Source of the DNA: Robertkochia flava
GTDB lineage: Bacteria > Bacteroidota > Bacteroidia > Flavobacteriales > Flavobacteriaceae
Length of the DNA stretch: 64,000 nt
Reading direction: 5' to 3'
NCBI RefSeq assembly: GCF_020166515.1
Contig: NZ_JAINZT010000002.1
Span: 744,001-808,000, forward strand
The stretch's first letter is position 1, and each line of letters opens with the position of its first letter. The position numbers and the translations under genes are program-made. Below are positions 33,552 to 41,661 of this stretch, piece by piece. Under the pieces are notes generated by a model. It was not told the origin of the DNA. It did not search any database and worked only from the letters and a program-made list of their open reading frames with translations.

Positions 33552-34402
33552 TCCTGGTAGCAGATGGCGGATCTACCAAATGCGACTGGATCTTGTATAA
33601 TGCGCAAACGGAAGAAAAGACCAGGTTTCGTACGCGCGGATTAAATCCCGGGTTGCTCCGGAAGGAAGATCTAGAGGCGCGGCTATTGGAATGTGCAGAG
33701 CTCACAGCGGTCAGGCACCTTGTAAAAGAGGTGTATTTCTATGGGGCCGGATGCGGTGCTGCAGTTTCTCAGGATTTTCTAAAGGAGATCTTCAGGTCAT
33801 TCTTTCAGTCGGCCACCAGGTTTACCGTCCGGGAGGATATCCTTGGAGCGGTATACAGCTGTACCAGGACCCCCGGAGTTGTAGCCATTCTGGGAACCGG
33901 TTCCAATTGCTGTTTTTATAACGGATCGGAAGTGGAGATCAGGCAACCTTCTCTCGGGTATATGCTGATGGATGATGGGAGCGGAAATCACCTGGGTCGG
34001 GTACTGCTCAAGGCGTTTTATTATAACCGGTTGCCGGAAGCGCTGGCGAAGCAATTAAGGACTGATTATGAGGTGAGTCCGCAAGCAGTAAGGCAGGGTG
34101 TTTACAATTCAGGCTACCCCAATGCATACCTGGCATCCTTTGCGCCCTTTGTCTTAGAAAATCTGGACCATCCCTTTATGCAGGAGCTTACCCGGGATGT
34201 GTTGGAATCTTTTGTAGATACACATCTGGGGTTCTATAAAGAGGAATGTTCGACCTACCCCGTTCATTTTGCCGGATCAGTGGCTTATCACGCCCGGCCC
34301 CTTTTGTCAGAAATACTAGAGGCCCACGGAATGATGCCTGGTAATTTTATTCGTCGTCCGATCGAAGGGTTGCTGGAATATCATCTGCATCCGGGCACTT
34401 AG
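33548..34402 (+). CDS. N-acetylglucosamine kinase-like BadF/BadG ATPase
   Basis: This 284-residue protein belongs to the sugar-kinase/Hsp70/actin ATPase superfamily (BadF/BadG/BcrA/BcrD group). Phosphate-1 motif is ADGGSTKCDW at the N-terminus; phosphate-2 is VAILGTGSNCCFYNG near 115; GYMLMDDGSGNHLGRVLL near 137 matches the GlcNAc-kinase pattern GGxxLGDEGSGxxLG. The adenosine motif is HFAGSVAY near 238. Coupling to nagB-PIG-L supports phosphorylation of N-acetylglucosamine or a related amino sugar recovered from peptidoglycan or chitin. Confidence 0.9.
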   Translation: MILVADGGSTKCDWILYNAQTEEKTRFRTRGLNPGLLRKEDLEARLLECAELTAVRHLVKEVYFYGAGCGAAVSQDFLKEIFRSFFQSATRFTVREDILGAVYSCTRTPGVVAILGTGSNCCFYNGSEVEIRQPSLGYMLMDDGSGNHLGRVLLKAFYYNRLPEALAKQLRTDYEVSPQAVRQGVYNSGYPNAYLASFAPFVLENLDHPFMQELTRDVLESFVDTHLGFYKEECSTYPVHFAGSVAYHARPLLSEILEAHGMMPGNFIRRPIEGLLEYHLHPGT

Positions 34403-34410
34403 CTAAGACC

Positions 34411-34878
34411 TTACTCCAGGAGGCTGACTGCCTGCTGCATCCCCTGCATTTTGGCGTGATCCAGCGCCGTATATCCCGCACTGTCTGTGATCTCTTTTTT
34501 TGCTCCATGCTCCAGCAGGAGTTTTACGATATCATCTTTTCCGAAAGTGGCTGCAAAGATCAGGGCAGTGGAGTTATTCCCATTCTTGATGTTTGTATCG
34601 GCTCCGGCTTCCAGTAGCATACGTGCAATATTGGTATACCCCTTAAAAGAGACTCCCATAAGAGCGGTGTTTCCGGAAAGGTCTTTGGCGTCTACATCGG
34701 GGTTGAATTCCAGGAGCAGGCGTGTCATCTCAATGAGTCCGAAATAGGCCGATAAAAGTAACGGTCCCGAGCCACGGTCGTCTGTGGCGTTGATCCAATC
34801 CGGATGCGCGGTGAGGATCTCTTTTACCTTGTTCAGGTGATTGTCGCGGATGGCTGTAAATAAGGTTGATTTTTCCAT
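34411..34878 (-). CDS. Ankyrin-repeat protein
   Basis: A 155-residue protein made of about four ankyrin repeats: NHLNKVKEILTAHPDWINATD, RGSGPLLLSAYFGLIEMTRLLLEFNPDVDAKD, SGNTALMGVSFKGYTNIARMLLEAGADTNIKN and NSTALIFAATFGKDDIVKLLLEHGAKKEITD, with a closing TALDHAKMQG. No signal peptide, so it should be a cytoplasmic protein-binding scaffold. The partner is unknown. It converges on the kinase gene with 8 bp between stops. Confidence 0.9.
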   Translation of the reverse strand: MEKSTLFTAIRDNHLNKVKEILTAHPDWINATDDRGSGPLLLSAYFGLIEMTRLLLEFNPDVDAKDLSGNTALMGVSFKGYTNIARMLLEAGADTNIKNGNNSTALIFAATFGKDDIVKLLLEHGAKKEITDSAGYTALDHAKMQGMQQAVSLLE

Positions 34879-35124
34879 AGACCGTAAATATAAAAAATAG
34901 CAGGATGTTAGAATATGGTTTCCGGTGTTTAATTGGAAGGGAGTTGTTTGCTGCGGTTTCGGTTAAGCACCTGAGGCCATGCAAAATAATTTGCATCACA
35001 GAATCCGGGATGGATTCGCATTGTGAAACGGTTTTCAGGAAAGGGTTCCGGAAAAATATGTAGTTTTAAGGGGCACTTTCCGGATGTAGGCGAAGTGCAC
35101 CAGAATATTTTGAAAAATCGCATT

Positions 35125-35568
35125 ATGGGAAAGAAAATAGATAAGGTTTTTTTTGAAGGGGCCATTCCGGCAACCTTCCTGGCAGAGGTAATCGATAAGC
35201 ATCGCACCAAAACCGGGATCGGAGCACATAATATCTTTATGGGACAGGTCAGAGCCGATGAAATGGACGGAAAGGAAGTGGCGGCGATAGAATTCAGTTC
35301 CTATACCTCCATGGCGCATGAGAAGCTCAGTGAGATCAGGGAAGCGGCGTTTGAAAAATACCCGTTGCATTGCCTGCATATCTACCACAGCCTGGGCAGG
35401 GTAAATGCCGGAGAGATTTGTTTTGTGGTGTTTGCCTCAGCCGAAAGGCGCAAAATGATCTACCAGGCTACCGAAGAGATCGTGAACCGGGTAAAATCGG
35501 AGGTGCCCATCTTCGGGAAGGAGATCTTTGCTGATGAAAGTCACGCCTGGAAGGTGAATACGGATTAA
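35125..35568 (+). CDS. moaE: Molybdopterin synthase catalytic subunit MoaE-like
   Basis: From the ATG at 35125 the product is 147 residues, the family's normal length; a longer frame back to 35023 adds an unrelated stretch. Characteristic segments are IGAHNIFMGQVRADEMDGKEVAAIEF (about 42-67), IYHSLGRVNAGEICFVVFASAERR, and a C-terminal KSEVPIFGKEIFADESHAWK that contains the active-site lysines. MoaE transfers sulfur from MoaD to precursor Z in molybdenum-cofactor synthesis. No other moa genes are in the window, so the rest of the pathway must lie elsewhere. Confidence 0.9.
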   Translation: MGKKIDKVFFEGAIPATFLAEVIDKHRTKTGIGAHNIFMGQVRADEMDGKEVAAIEFSSYTSMAHEKLSEIREAAFEKYPLHCLHIYHSLGRVNAGEICFVVFASAERRKMIYQATEEIVNRVKSEVPIFGKEIFADESHAWKVNTD

Positions 35569-35571
35569 GAG

Positions 35572-35681
35572 GTAGTCGGGAGTCGGGAGTCGGGAGCTTG
35601 CTTGCCTGTGCGAAGCACGGTAGGTCGGTAGTCGGGAGCTTGCCTGCCTGTGCAAAGCACGGTAGGTCGTGAGTCGTGAGG
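35572..35681. repeat. Heptamer-derived repeat patch (GGGAGTC and 45-bp duplications)
   Basis: Begins with about three GTCGGGA units identical in sequence to the 19.7-kb array, then two imperfect copies of a roughly 45-bp unit, each GGGAGCTTGC(T/C)TGCCTGTGC(G/A)AAGCACGGTAGGTCG. TGTGC and GCACG could pair as small hairpins. It separates moaE from the DUF2797 gene, which ends nearby on the other strand. Confidence 0.85.
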
Positions 35682-35711
35682 CTATTATATTGCTTAAAGT
35701 TTACTGCCCTT

Positions 35712-35775
35712 CCGTACCCTTGTACCTCCGTACCCATGTACCCGTGTACCTCCGTACCCATGTACCTCCGTACCC
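35712..35775. repeat. 8-bp tandem repeat nnGTACCn, eight copies
   Basis: Eight octamers in register (CCGTACCC, TTGTACCT, CCGTACCC, ATGTACCC, GTGTACCT, CCGTACCC, ATGTACCT, CCGTACCC) share the palindromic core GTAC followed by C. The array ends 7 bp before the stop of the DUF2797 gene. The degenerate first two bases mean it is older than, or evolves differently from, the perfect arrays elsewhere in the window. Confidence 0.88.
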
Positions 35776-35781
35776 AACAAA

Positions 35782-36573
35782 CTAAACCACCTCGACCTTC
35801 ACCACATATCCCTCATAACTCCTCACATTAAAAACGGTCTCATCTTCAAAGATCAGGTATTGACCCTTAACTCCTTTTAGCACCCCTTGATATTCCGGGG
35901 TTTTGTCAAGGTTGAGGCTTTTTGGTTTTTGTGGGTATTGGAGTACCGGGAAGTCGATATTGGTCTCCTTGTTACTGGCGATAAAATATTCCAGGGCCTC
36001 TTCCGGAATGTATTGTTTTAACTGATCTCTGTAACTTACCAGGTCTTCATCATCAATCTCATTCCGGAGCATTTTTCTCCAGTTGGTCTTGTCGGATATA
36101 TGTTCTTTCAGGGCTACCTCGGTGATCCCTGCCAGGTAGCGGTTGGGTACTTCCACGATCTCTATCGCTTCATGAGCGCCCTGGTCGATCCATCGTGTGG
36201 GTACCTGGGTCTTTCGCGTAACTCCTACCTTAATATTGCTGGAGTTGGCCAGGTAAACAATATGGGGTTGTAACTGCACCCTTTTTTCGTATTCCAGGTC
36301 GCGATCTTCCTCTCCTGTATGCGCTTTGGAAAGTTCAGGCTTCATGATCCATTCTGCAGCCTGGGGTACCTCGAAAAAACAACTCTGGCAGAATCCCTGG
36401 CGGTAAATGGGCTTGTTGAGTCCGCAGTTGAGACATTGATGTTTTATAAAGCGTATACTCACCTTTTTGTCCAGTAATTGGTTGATGTTCAGAAAATCAT
36501 TTTCAAACACCAGGTAGTAGTTTACCGGCTTGGTGAATTCGGTTTCCATTTTAGTGAGAACGCCTTCGTACAT
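35782..36573 (-). CDS. DUF2797 family protein
   Basis: The 263-residue protein matches DUF2797. It has a zinc-ribbon-like cysteine set C47/C50/C62/C65 in CLNCGLNKPIYRQGFCQSC, then HIVYLANSSNIKVGVTRKTQVPTRWIDQGAHEAIEIVEVPNR (about 104-145), which resembles a GIY-YIG-type nuclease fold in its VGVTR and RWIDQGA parts. The catalytic competence of such a domain is unproven. No signal peptide; cytoplasmic. It is divergent from the GH3-auxin-family gene, with 44 bp between starts. Confidence 0.85.
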   Translation of the reverse strand: MYEGVLTKMETEFTKPVNYYLVFENDFLNINQLLDKKVSIRFIKHQCLNCGLNKPIYRQGFCQSCFFEVPQAAEWIMKPELSKAHTGEEDRDLEYEKRVQLQPHIVYLANSSNIKVGVTRKTQVPTRWIDQGAHEAIEIVEVPNRYLAGITEVALKEHISDKTNWRKMLRNEIDDEDLVSYRDQLKQYIPEEALEYFIASNKETNIDFPVLQYPQKPKSLNLDKTPEYQGVLKGVKGQYLIFEDETVFNVRSYEGYVVKVEVV

Positions 36574-36617
36574 GGTTAAAGTTTTTTGCTATTTTTATCC
36601 AAATATAAATCAAAAAA

Positions 36618-38129
36618 ATGCCAATCCCTTTATTTCATTCTGTGGCCTCCTGGCTTTTAAAAAAGCGCTTTCACCAGATCGAACTTTTTTTAAAATATCC
36701 CGGAGAAGTCCAGACCGAAGTGCTGCACCAGGTACTCTCTGTGTCACAGGAAACAGAGATAGGCAGGAAGTTTGATTTTGAATCCTTATCCGGGTATGAG
36801 GACTTCGCCCGCAGGATCCCTGTGAGCAGGTACGAAGACATTGAGCCTATGATCGAGCGGGCGAGAAGGGGAGAGGGAAATATCTTCTGGCCCACCCCCA
36901 TCAAGTGGTTTGCCAAGAGCAGCGGAACAACCAACGCCAAGAGCAAGTTTATTCCGGTGAGTAACGAGTCGCTGGAAGATTGCCATTTTAAGGCGGGCAA
37001 GGATATGTTGTCCCTCTATTTTAACAACAATGAAGACTCGAAGCTGTTTAACGGGAAGAGCCTCAGGCTGGGTGGAAGTAAGGAGATTCACCAGGATCAG
37101 AATACCTTTTTTGGAGATCTTTCAGCCATCATTATTGATAACCTTCCCTTCTGGGCAGAAATGAGCAGTACTCCGAGCAACAGGGTGTCTCTGATGAGTG
37201 AATGGGAAACCAAACTGGAAGCTATTGTTGAGGAGACGATAAAAGAGGATGTTACCAGTTTTGCCGGGGTTCCTTCCTGGATGCTGGTGTTGTTGAACCG
37301 GGTCCTGGAAAAGACCGGGAAGGAGCATCTTTTCGAGGTATGGGAAAACCTGGAGGTCTATTTTCACGGAGGGGTAAGCTTTAATCCGTACCGCGAACAA
37401 TACGAAAAGCTTCTGCCAAAAGGAAATTTCAGGTATTACGAGATCTACAATGCCTCTGAAGGCTTTTTTGGGATCCAGGATCGCAATGATTCCGATGAGC
37501 TGCTTCTCATGCTGGATTACGGTATTTTTTACGAGTTTATTCCAATGGAAACCTTCGGGACCCCTTCAGAAAAGGTGATTCCCCTTTGGGAGGTCGAAAA
37601 GGACCGGAATTACGCCATGATTATTACCACGAATGCGGGGTTGTGGCGCTACCTCATAGGAGATACCGTGCGCTTCACCTCCGTACACCCGTATAGGGTT
37701 AAGGTAACCGGGCGAACCAAGCATCATATAAATGTTTTCGGGGAAGAACTCATCATAGAGAATGCTGAAGAAGCGCTGAAGCGCGCCTGCAGTGCAACCG
37801 GGGCCGAAATTATCGATTATACGGCTGCTCCGGTTTTTATGAAAGGGAAGGAGAAGGGGGCTCATGAATGGCTTATCGAATTCAGGAAACTACCCGAATG
37901 CGAGAACCAGTTCCTGGAATTGCTGGATACCCATCTGCAGTCGCTTAACTCTGATTACGAGGCCAAGCGCTATAACAATATGACCCTGAGAAGGCCCTTG
38001 CTTCATATAGCCCGAAAAAACCTGTTTTACGATTGGTTAAAGAAACACGATAAGCTCGGCGGTCAGCACAAGGTGCCGCGCCTTTCCAATTCAAGGGATT
38101 ACCTGGAGGAGATGTTGCTGATGAACTAA
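36618..38129 (+). CDS. GH3 auxin-responsive promoter family protein (acyl-adenylate type)
   Basis: A 503-residue member of the GH3 family named from plant auxin-amido synthetases; bacterial members are of unknown substrate. The ATP/AMP-binding motif 1 is WFAKSSGTTNAKSKFIPVS (about 94-112), motif 2 is YYEIYNASEGFFGIQD near 271-286, and motif 3 is the MLDYGIFYEFIPME region. TNAGLWRYLIGDTVRFTS near 341 is also family specific. It probably adenylates a carboxylic acid and joins it to an amine or thiol. Nothing nearby hints at the acid, and the plant name should not be taken to mean auxin metabolism. Confidence 0.88.
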   Translation: MPIPLFHSVASWLLKKRFHQIELFLKYPGEVQTEVLHQVLSVSQETEIGRKFDFESLSGYEDFARRIPVSRYEDIEPMIERARRGEGNIFWPTPIKWFAKSSGTTNAKSKFIPVSNESLEDCHFKAGKDMLSLYFNNNEDSKLFNGKSLRLGGSKEIHQDQNTFFGDLSAIIIDNLPFWAEMSSTPSNRVSLMSEWETKLEAIVEETIKEDVTSFAGVPSWMLVLLNRVLEKTGKEHLFEVWENLEVYFHGGVSFNPYREQYEKLLPKGNFRYYEIYNASEGFFGIQDRNDSDELLLMLDYGIFYEFIPMETFGTPSEKVIPLWEVEKDRNYAMIITTNAGLWRYLIGDTVRFTSVHPYRVKVTGRTKHHINVFGEELIIENAEEALKRACSATGAEIIDYTAAPVFMKGKEKGAHEWLIEFRKLPECENQFLELLDTHLQSLNSDYEAKRYNNMTLRRPLLHIARKNLFYDWLKKHDKLGGQHKVPRLSNSRDYLEEMLLMN

Positions 38130-38190
38130 CAGAAGGCTAACTCCCTTTAGCCAACGGATCATCCCGCTTTTACACCATGTGATTTTTATT

Positions 38191-39484
38191 TTATTCCTTG
38201 ATGAGCCTGTAGATCAACAGGGCTGTTCTTTTGGTGAGCGCCTCAAAGGTGTTGAGGTCAACCGTTTCGTCCAGGGTGTGTGCCCCGGTTCCCATAGACC
38301 CGAGTCCGTCAAGTCCATCTACATAGGCGGCAACAAAAGAGATGTCTGCAGCGCCTCTTCTTCCGGGGTCATAAGCCATGACTCCTCCCTGTCCAAGGTC
38401 CAGGCTTACCTGGTTTAGCACTTCCAGCAATGCCATATTGCCTTCTGTAGGAGGCATGGCAGGATAGCTGTCGGTAAAGGTAATCTCCGCAGAGGTTTGC
38501 GGCAGATTGTTTTTTTACTATTTCACTCATTATGGCCCTGGCGCTGTCTTTCTGGGCTTCTGATATAAAACGCAGTCCACCGCTCACCATGGCTGTCTGG
38601 GATACCACATTACTTTTTCCGAAAGCGGTGCCTTTTGTGGGGTTCTCAGAAGTAATGCTGGTGCCTCCGAGAATGATGCCTGGGTTGAAGGTGAGGTATT
38701 TTACAGTGCTTAGTCTGTCGTAAAAGGAATTCAGGATTCGGGAAGTTTCGAAAATAGCTCCTGCTCCCGTTCTCTCGTTGAAAATACCGGAAGAATGTGC
38801 TCTTTTTCCGGTAACTTTTAGCTGCCAGCCGGAGGCACCCCTTCGTGCAACCGTGGCGTATTCGAATCCGCTTGAAGTTTCAAATCCTAAGGCGATATCA
38901 CTGTTTTTAGCCGCTTCAACCAGGTCTCTGCGACTTATCGATAAGGGCTTTCCCGTGCTTTCTTCGTCTCCGGTTAGGGCAACAGTGATCCTGGCATTGT
39001 CCAGTAATCCATTCTCATGCAAGGCTTTCAGGGCGTAAACAATAATGGCATTTCCGCCCTTCATGTCATTGGCCCCGGGACCCGCCGCCGTAGAATCATT
39101 GATCACAGTGAAATCCTGGAAGGGACTGTCGTCTTCAAATACCGTATCCAGATGACCGATGAGTAACAGGCTTTTTCCGGATGTGCCTTTTTTCTCTGCG
39201 AAAAGATGCCCGGCCCGTTCCATTTCTTCGGGCATAGAAATCCATCGGGTCTCAAACCCCAGCTCGTCCAGCGCTTCTCTGTAGAGCATACCCACCTGCC
39301 TTACGCCTTCCAGGTTTAAAGTTCCGCTGTTTGTATTAACCGTCTCTTCCAGGAATTTAAGGGCTTCCTGATGATTCCGGGAAACGGATGTAACAATGGC
39401 CTGTTCGGCAGAAGATAAGGTCTGTGCCGGAACAGAGAGGCTGAAAAAGAATAAGGTAAAAAGAGGTAATATGATACGGTGCAT
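38191..39484 (-). pseudogene. M20 family metallopeptidase broken by a frameshift
   Basis: A secreted M20/carboxypeptidase-G2-like peptidase (signal peptide MHRIILPLFTLFFFSLSVPAQ) is readable in one frame from 39484 to about 38517. It includes metal-ligand blocks LLLIGHLDTV, GANDMKGGNAIIV and the catalytic glutamates in TGDEESTGKP. It then continues in another frame from about 38510 to 38191: ITFTDSYPAMPPTEGNMALL, PGRRGAADISFVAAYVDGLDGLG and the last zinc ligand in GAHTLDETVD. The shift is at a run of seven A (T on the plus strand, 38510-38516); one base fewer restores a full-length protein of about 431 residues. As written, the product ends early in a missense tail and lacks the final ligand. 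It may be a true mutation, a phase-variable tract or a sequencing error. Confidence 0.85.
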
Positions 39485-39534
39485 AAGTAAAGAATTTAGA
39501 TAAAAGTAATAAATCTCGTACTTATAAATAAAAA

Positions 39535-39558
39535 AATCCCGGAATTGCTCCCGGGATT
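39535..39558 (-). terminator. Rho-independent terminator after clpX
   Basis: An 8-bp stem AATCCCGG / CCGGGATT with an 8-nt loop lies 25 bp after the clpX stop, followed on the minus strand by seven U. It separates clpX from the M20 peptidase gene. Confidence 0.88.
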
Positions 39559-39582
39559 CGTGTATTTATGCAAAAGGCCGTA

Positions 39583-40815
39583 TCAGGATACTGCCTTGAG
39601 TTTGTTGATCTTAGCTTTAGTGAGTTTTTCTTCGGCATATGACTTGTCTACCGAGAACTCCTTGTCTTCCCCGCTGGGCAGTTCAAACATGGCATCGGTA
39701 AGAATGGTCTCACACAAAGAGCGCAGTCCTCTTGCGCCGAGATTGTATTCAATGGCCTTCTCTACGATGTAATCCAGGGCGTCTTCCTTGATCTCGAACC
39801 GGATATCATCCATGTCGAACAGTTTTTCATACTGTTTGATGATCGCATTTTTAGGTTCGGTAAGAATTGCACGCAGGGTCTTGGCATCCAGTGGATCCAT
39901 ATGGGTAAGCACCGGTAATCGGCCGATGATCTCCGGGATAAGTCCGAAGTCCTTAAGGTCCTTAGGGATAATGTACTGCAATAAGTTTTCCTTATCAAGA
40001 ATTTCAGACTCTTTGGCCGAGTTGTATCCAACGGCCTGCATATTGAGTCGTTTCGAAATATTTCTTTCGATGCCGTCAAATGCACCTCCGGCCACAAAAA
40101 GAATGTTCTCGGTATTGACCTCGATGAATTTCTGATCGGGGTGCTTGCGTCCTCCCTTAGGCGGAACGTTTACAGTAGTACCCTCAAGAAGTTTCAACAG
40201 GGCCTGTTGCACCCCTTCTCCGGAAACATCCCTGGTAATGGAAGGGTTGTCGCTCTTACGGGCGATCTTGTCGATCTCGTCGATAAATACAATCCCGCGT
40301 TCTGCTTTTTCAAGGTTGTAATCTGCTGCCTGTAACAGTCGGGTCAGGATGCTTTCCACATCCTCCCCTACATATCCGGCCTCCGTAAGTACGGTCGCAT
40401 CAACAATAGCCAGGGGTACATTGAGCATCTTGGCTATGGTTTTGGCGATAAGCGTTTTTCCGGTACCAGTTTGCCCGACCATGATAATGTTACTCTTTTG
40501 AATTTCAATATCATCTTTAGACGGGGGTTGGAGTAACCTTTTATAGTGGTTGTATACCGCTACCGACATTACTTTTTTAGTGGCTTCCTGCCCGATGATG
40601 AACTGATCCAGAAAGGCCTTGATCTCTATAGGTTTTTTGAGAACAAGTTCTGCTGAGAGTTCGTTGGACTTGGATTGACTGGTTTCTTCCAGGACAATTC
40701 CATGAGCCTGCTCTATACAACGATCGCAAATATGGGCATCCAGTCCTGCAATTAGCAGGTTGGTCTCCGGTTTTTTACGTCCGCAAAAAGAACATTCTAG
40801 ATTTTCCTTTGTCAT
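39583..40815 (-). CDS. clpX: ATP-dependent Clp protease ATP-binding subunit ClpX
   Basis: Hexameric AAA+ unfoldase that feeds tagged substrates to ClpP. The 410-residue protein has the N-terminal zinc-binding domain (CSFCGRKK... CDRC, four cysteines in the first 34 residues), Walker A GQTGTGKT near 113, Walker [12 protein letters not shown] near 173, the sensor and arginine-finger regions, and the IGRLPVLT segment near 311. Length is normal. The ClpP-docking loop is present as LIPEIIGR with upstream IxF-like residues, not checked further. It lies 78 bp after clpP on the same strand and ends at a strong terminator. Confidence 0.97.
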   Translation of the reverse strand: MTKENLECSFCGRKKPETNLLIAGLDAHICDRCIEQAHGIVLEETSQSKSNELSAELVLKKPIEIKAFLDQFIIGQEATKKVMSVAVYNHYKRLLQPPSKDDIEIQKSNIIMVGQTGTGKTLIAKTIAKMLNVPLAIVDATVLTEAGYVGEDVESILTRLLQAADYNLEKAERGIVFIDEIDKIARKSDNPSITRDVSGEGVQQALLKLLEGTTVNVPPKGGRKHPDQKFIEVNTENILFVAGGAFDGIERNISKRLNMQAVGYNSAKESEILDKENLLQYIIPKDLKDFGLIPEIIGRLPVLTHMDPLDAKTLRAILTEPKNAIIKQYEKLFDMDDIRFEIKEDALDYIVEKAIEYNLGARGLRSLCETILTDAMFELPSGEDKEFSVDKSYAEEKLTKAKINKLKAVS

Positions 40816-40893
40816 TTTAATTCACTTTCAGAGTGGCTTTTTTGAAAAAAACCATTCCTGTTTAAACTTCATTTCCGTCCGGAAGGGATGTGT

Positions 40894-41571
40894 TTATTTG
40901 GTCCGTTCCAGCACTTCATCAATCATTCCGTAATCTTTGGCTTCATGCGCCTTCATCCAGTAATCACGGTCACTGTCTTCATTCACTTTTTTATAGGTCT
41001 GTCCAGAATGTTTAGAAATGATCTGGTAGAGTTCCTCTTTTAATTTCAGGATCTCCCTGGCTGTGATCTCAATGTCACTGGCCTGACCCTGGGCACCACC
41101 AAGAGGCTGATGTATCATTACTCTGGAGTGTGGCAGGGCCGAACGTTTTCCTTTCTCCCCTGCACAAAGCAATACAGCTCCCATAGATGCCGCCATTCCG
41201 GTGCAGATCGTGGCTACATCCGGTTTAATGTACTGCATGGTGTCGTATATCCCCAGGCCTGCGTAAACGCTTCCTCCCGGAGAATTGATATAGATCTGAA
41301 TGTCTTTTGAAGCATCTGTGCTTTCCAGGAATAACAACTGGGCCTGAACGATATTGGCGACCTGGTCGTTAATAGCCGTTCCCAGAAAGATGATTCGATC
41401 CATCATAAGCCTTGAAAACACGTCCATGGCTACGGCATTCATCTGGCGTTCTTCGATAATATTCGGAGTGAGCCCGACCGGGGTCAGCGAACTTACGATC
41501 TTGTCGTAATAGGTGCTGCTTATTCCCTGATCTTTGGTTGCAAAGGCTCTGAATTCTCTTTCTATGTTCAT
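40894..41571 (-). CDS. clpP: ATP-dependent Clp protease proteolytic subunit ClpP
   Basis: The 225-residue serine peptidase forms the ClpP barrel. The catalytic serine is S129 in [11 protein letters not shown] and the histidine H154 in [10 protein letters not shown]; the oxyanion-region [16 protein letters not shown] is at 95-110, and the expected acidic member lies in the [13 protein letters not shown] segment. The N-terminal about 25 residues before the core are longer than in E. coli and may be processed. A terminator hairpin separates it from tig upstream, so it probably has its own promoter and is cotranscribed with clpX. Confidence 0.97.
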   Translation of the reverse strand: MNIEREFRAFATKDQGISSTYYDKIVSSLTPVGLTPNIIEERQMNAVAMDVFSRLMMDRIIFLGTAINDQVANIVQAQLLFLESTDASKDIQIYINSPGGSVYAGLGIYDTMQYIKPDVATICTGMAASMGAVLLCAGEKGKRSALPHSRVMIHQPLGGAQGQASDIEITAREILKLKEELYQIISKHSGQTYKKVNEDSDRDYWMKAHEAKDYGMIDEVLERTK

Positions 41572-41603
41572 AGGTGTTTGATTGACTATAGATTTGTATA
41601 AAA

Positions 41604-41633
41604 AAGGCGTTAAACCTTACGTTCTAACGCCTT
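41604..41633 (-). terminator. Rho-independent terminator between tig and clpP
   Basis: A 9-bp stem AAGGCGTTA / TAACGCCTT with a 12-nt loop is followed on the minus strand by six U. It lies 28 bp after the tig stop. Confidence 0.8.
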
Positions 41634-41661
41634 AAATATACTTATTTATTTTTTACACAGA

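Noticed and set aside
36618-38129. Auxin metabolism
   Set aside because: The name comes from plant homologues; the sequence shows only an adenylating-enzyme fold and no hormone genes are near.
38136-38153. Terminator hairpin GGCTAA/TTAGCC between two convergent genes
   Set aside because: The stem is only six base pairs and no T-run follows on either strand.
38505-38520. Programmed -1 ribosomal frameshift at the A7 of the M20 peptidase
   Set aside because: The continuing frame needs +1 (skipping one base), not -1, and a family metallopeptidase has no reason for it; an indel is simpler.
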